Assembly: GCA_043746555.1 (NCBI GenBank)
Contig: JAYTQU010000364.1
Location: forward strand, 1-5,789
Origin: CAZQYC01 sp043746555
Lineage (GTDB): Bacteria > Pseudomonadota > Gammaproteobacteria > Steroidobacterales > Steroidobacteraceae
Direction: 5' to 3'
DNA length: 5,789 bases
In this document: positions 5,355 through 5,789 of the stretch, in pieces
Position numbering within the stretch: position 1 is the first letter of the stretch
Layout: the number at the start of each line of letters is the position of its first letter
Translations under genes and position numbers: made by a program
Notes under the pieces: generated by a model
What the model was told of the DNA's origin: nothing
Seen by the model: the letters and a program-made list of their open reading frames with translations, nothing else
Database searches by the model: none

Positions 5355-5571
5355 CGGCTCGCGACCTTTCTCTTTTGTCTTTCTCTTGGCACGCGCATCA
5401 TCAGCGCCTCCTTTTGCCAAGAGTTCTCAAATCCGAACTGCCTCGATCCAGGTGACAGACGGTTCGGATTCCACTCGCTGATTTCTCGGCAAGGGCTACC
5501 ACGGATTGCTGTCGATTGTCGGATTCGCCGCGTTTCGCGCGGTATGCGTGTCGTTGGCGAATCGTATTTTT
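5354..5571 (+). ncRNA. Candidate structured leader RNA or small RNA ahead of the RRM gene
   Basis: Three strong stems lie in this stretch. Stem 1 pairs CTCTTGGCA (5383-5391) with TGCCAAGAG (5415-5423) and has an inner GCGC/GCGC helix (5393-5396 with 5404-5407) closing a 7-nt loop. Stem 2 pairs AATCCGAACTG (5430-5440) with CGGTTCGGATT (5460-5470), 11 bp with one G-U. Stem 3 pairs GATTCGCC (5522-5529) with GGCGAATC (5556-5563) and is followed by five T residues. The unpaired side of stem 1 contains CTCCTTT, complementary to Shine-Dalgarno sequences. It does not match any RNA family I can recognise. It may be a cis-acting attenuator of the RRM gene or an independent ~215-nt small RNA. A frame open across it (5286-5573) lacks a plausible start and protein-like composition. 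Confidence 0.45.
5522..5571 (+). terminator. Terminator-like stem and T-run just before the RRM gene
   Basis: GATTCGCC and GGCGAATC form a perfect 8-bp stem enclosing 26 nt that can itself fold (GCG 5530-5532 with CGC 5538-5540). Three bases later comes TTTTT (5567-5571), and the RRM start codon is 17 bases further on. The large loop makes it weaker than a classical terminator. Its place between a probable promoter and the coding region suggests attenuation, or the end of a separate small RNA. Confidence 0.45.
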
Positions 5572-5588
5572 AGTGAGTGTATTGATTT

Positions 5589-5789
5589 ATGAGTAAGATT
5601 TACGTGGGCAACTTGCCCTTTACCGCCGATGAAAATGCCGTGCGCGAGCTGTTCGCTCAACATGGCACTGTTGAGTCAGTCGCCTTGATCAACGATCGCG
5701 ATACCGGCCGCCCACGCGGTTTCGGTTTCGTCGAAATGCCTCGCGCCGATGCGGCGCGCGCCATTCAAAACCTGAACGGTCAGGACATG
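5589..5789 (+). CDS. RRM-type RNA-binding protein (5' part, runs off the window)
   Basis: Only the first 67 codons are present; the gene continues past the right edge. The product begins MSKIYVGNLPFTADE and carries both RRM signatures: RNP2 as IYVGNL (4-9) and RNP1 as RGFGFVEM (43-50). The central aromatic residues Y5, F45 and F47 are in the positions that stack on RNA bases. The spacing and the DTGRPRGFGFVEM segment are typical of the short, single-RRM, often glycine-tailed bacterial proteins that bind single-stranded RNA in the cytoplasm; in cyanobacteria, relatives are cold-induced. ATG 5589 starts the domain at the usual position. The ribosome-binding site is poor (GTGAG about 11 nt upstream), and a terminator-like stem precedes it, so expression is probably controlled through the leader. 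Confidence 0.92.
   Translation, partial: MSKIYVGNLPFTADENAVRELFAQHGTVESVALINDRDTGRPRGFGFVEMPRADAARAIQNLNGQDM

Noticed and set aside
5354..5571. Leader region as 6S RNA, SRP RNA, tmRNA or RNase P RNA
   Set aside because: There is no long end-to-end hairpin as in 6S, no SRP tetraloop helix, no tRNA-like domain and none of the conserved RNase P segments; the three-stem layout differs from all of these.
5286..5573. 95-residue plus-strand frame ahead of the RRM gene
   Set aside because: It begins at a TTG without RBS, upstream of the likely transcription start, and its composition is non-protein-like. The bases are better explained by RNA stems.

Overview
The window reads as a mid-GC (mid-50s percent by eye) Gram-negative chromosome segment, most likely a gammaproteobacterium. 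The evidence is a periplasmic DsbA oxidoreductase, a lipobox lipoprotein, a DUF3014 membrane-anchored protein and a proteobacterial RRM-type RNA-binding protein. The genus cannot be fixed from this sequence. There are no phage genes, no transposase, no CRISPR array, and no tRNA or rRNA genes.

Layout. Bases 1-120 hold no supported gene but contain several inverted repeats. A minus-strand group follows: a histone-H1-like Lys/Ala/Pro-rich protein (121-636), dsbA (780-1463), a secreted 348-residue protein of unknown function with four mature cysteines (1654-2700), and a beta-helix lipoprotein (2963-3808). The gaps between these genes are 143, 190 and 262 bp, so they are probably separate transcription units or a loose cluster rather than a tight operon. 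A DUF3014 gene (4134-4928, plus) diverges from the lipoprotein gene across 325 bp. It converges, with a 31-bp gap, on a small conserved-looking gene (4960-5244, minus). The right end holds the start of an RRM protein gene (5589 to the edge, plus).

How the genes relate. The left and centre have an envelope theme: DsbA puts disulfides into exported proteins, and both the secreted 348-residue protein and the beta-helix lipoprotein carry mature cysteine pairs that could be its clients. DUF3014 is a predicted inner-membrane-anchored periplasmic protein. The two outer plus/minus genes (H1-like and RRM) are nucleic-acid-binding types.

Most interesting part. The 5' region of the RRM gene (about 5343-5588) is far more structured than an ordinary leader. 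A TATAGT -10-like box with a GC-rich discriminator precedes three strong stems (5383-5423, 5430-5470, 5522-5563), and the last is followed by a T5 run just before the start codon. The left arm of stem 2 can pair with either of two TCGGATT copies, one of which lies in the terminator-like stem. This is the layout of an attenuator, or of a small RNA encoded ahead of the gene. Other notable signals are a ~107-bp element with imperfect terminal inverted repeats (2834-2940), a 14-bp perfect palindrome upstream of the secreted-protein gene (2736-2749), and a terminator-like stem overlapping the dsbA stop codon (729-782).
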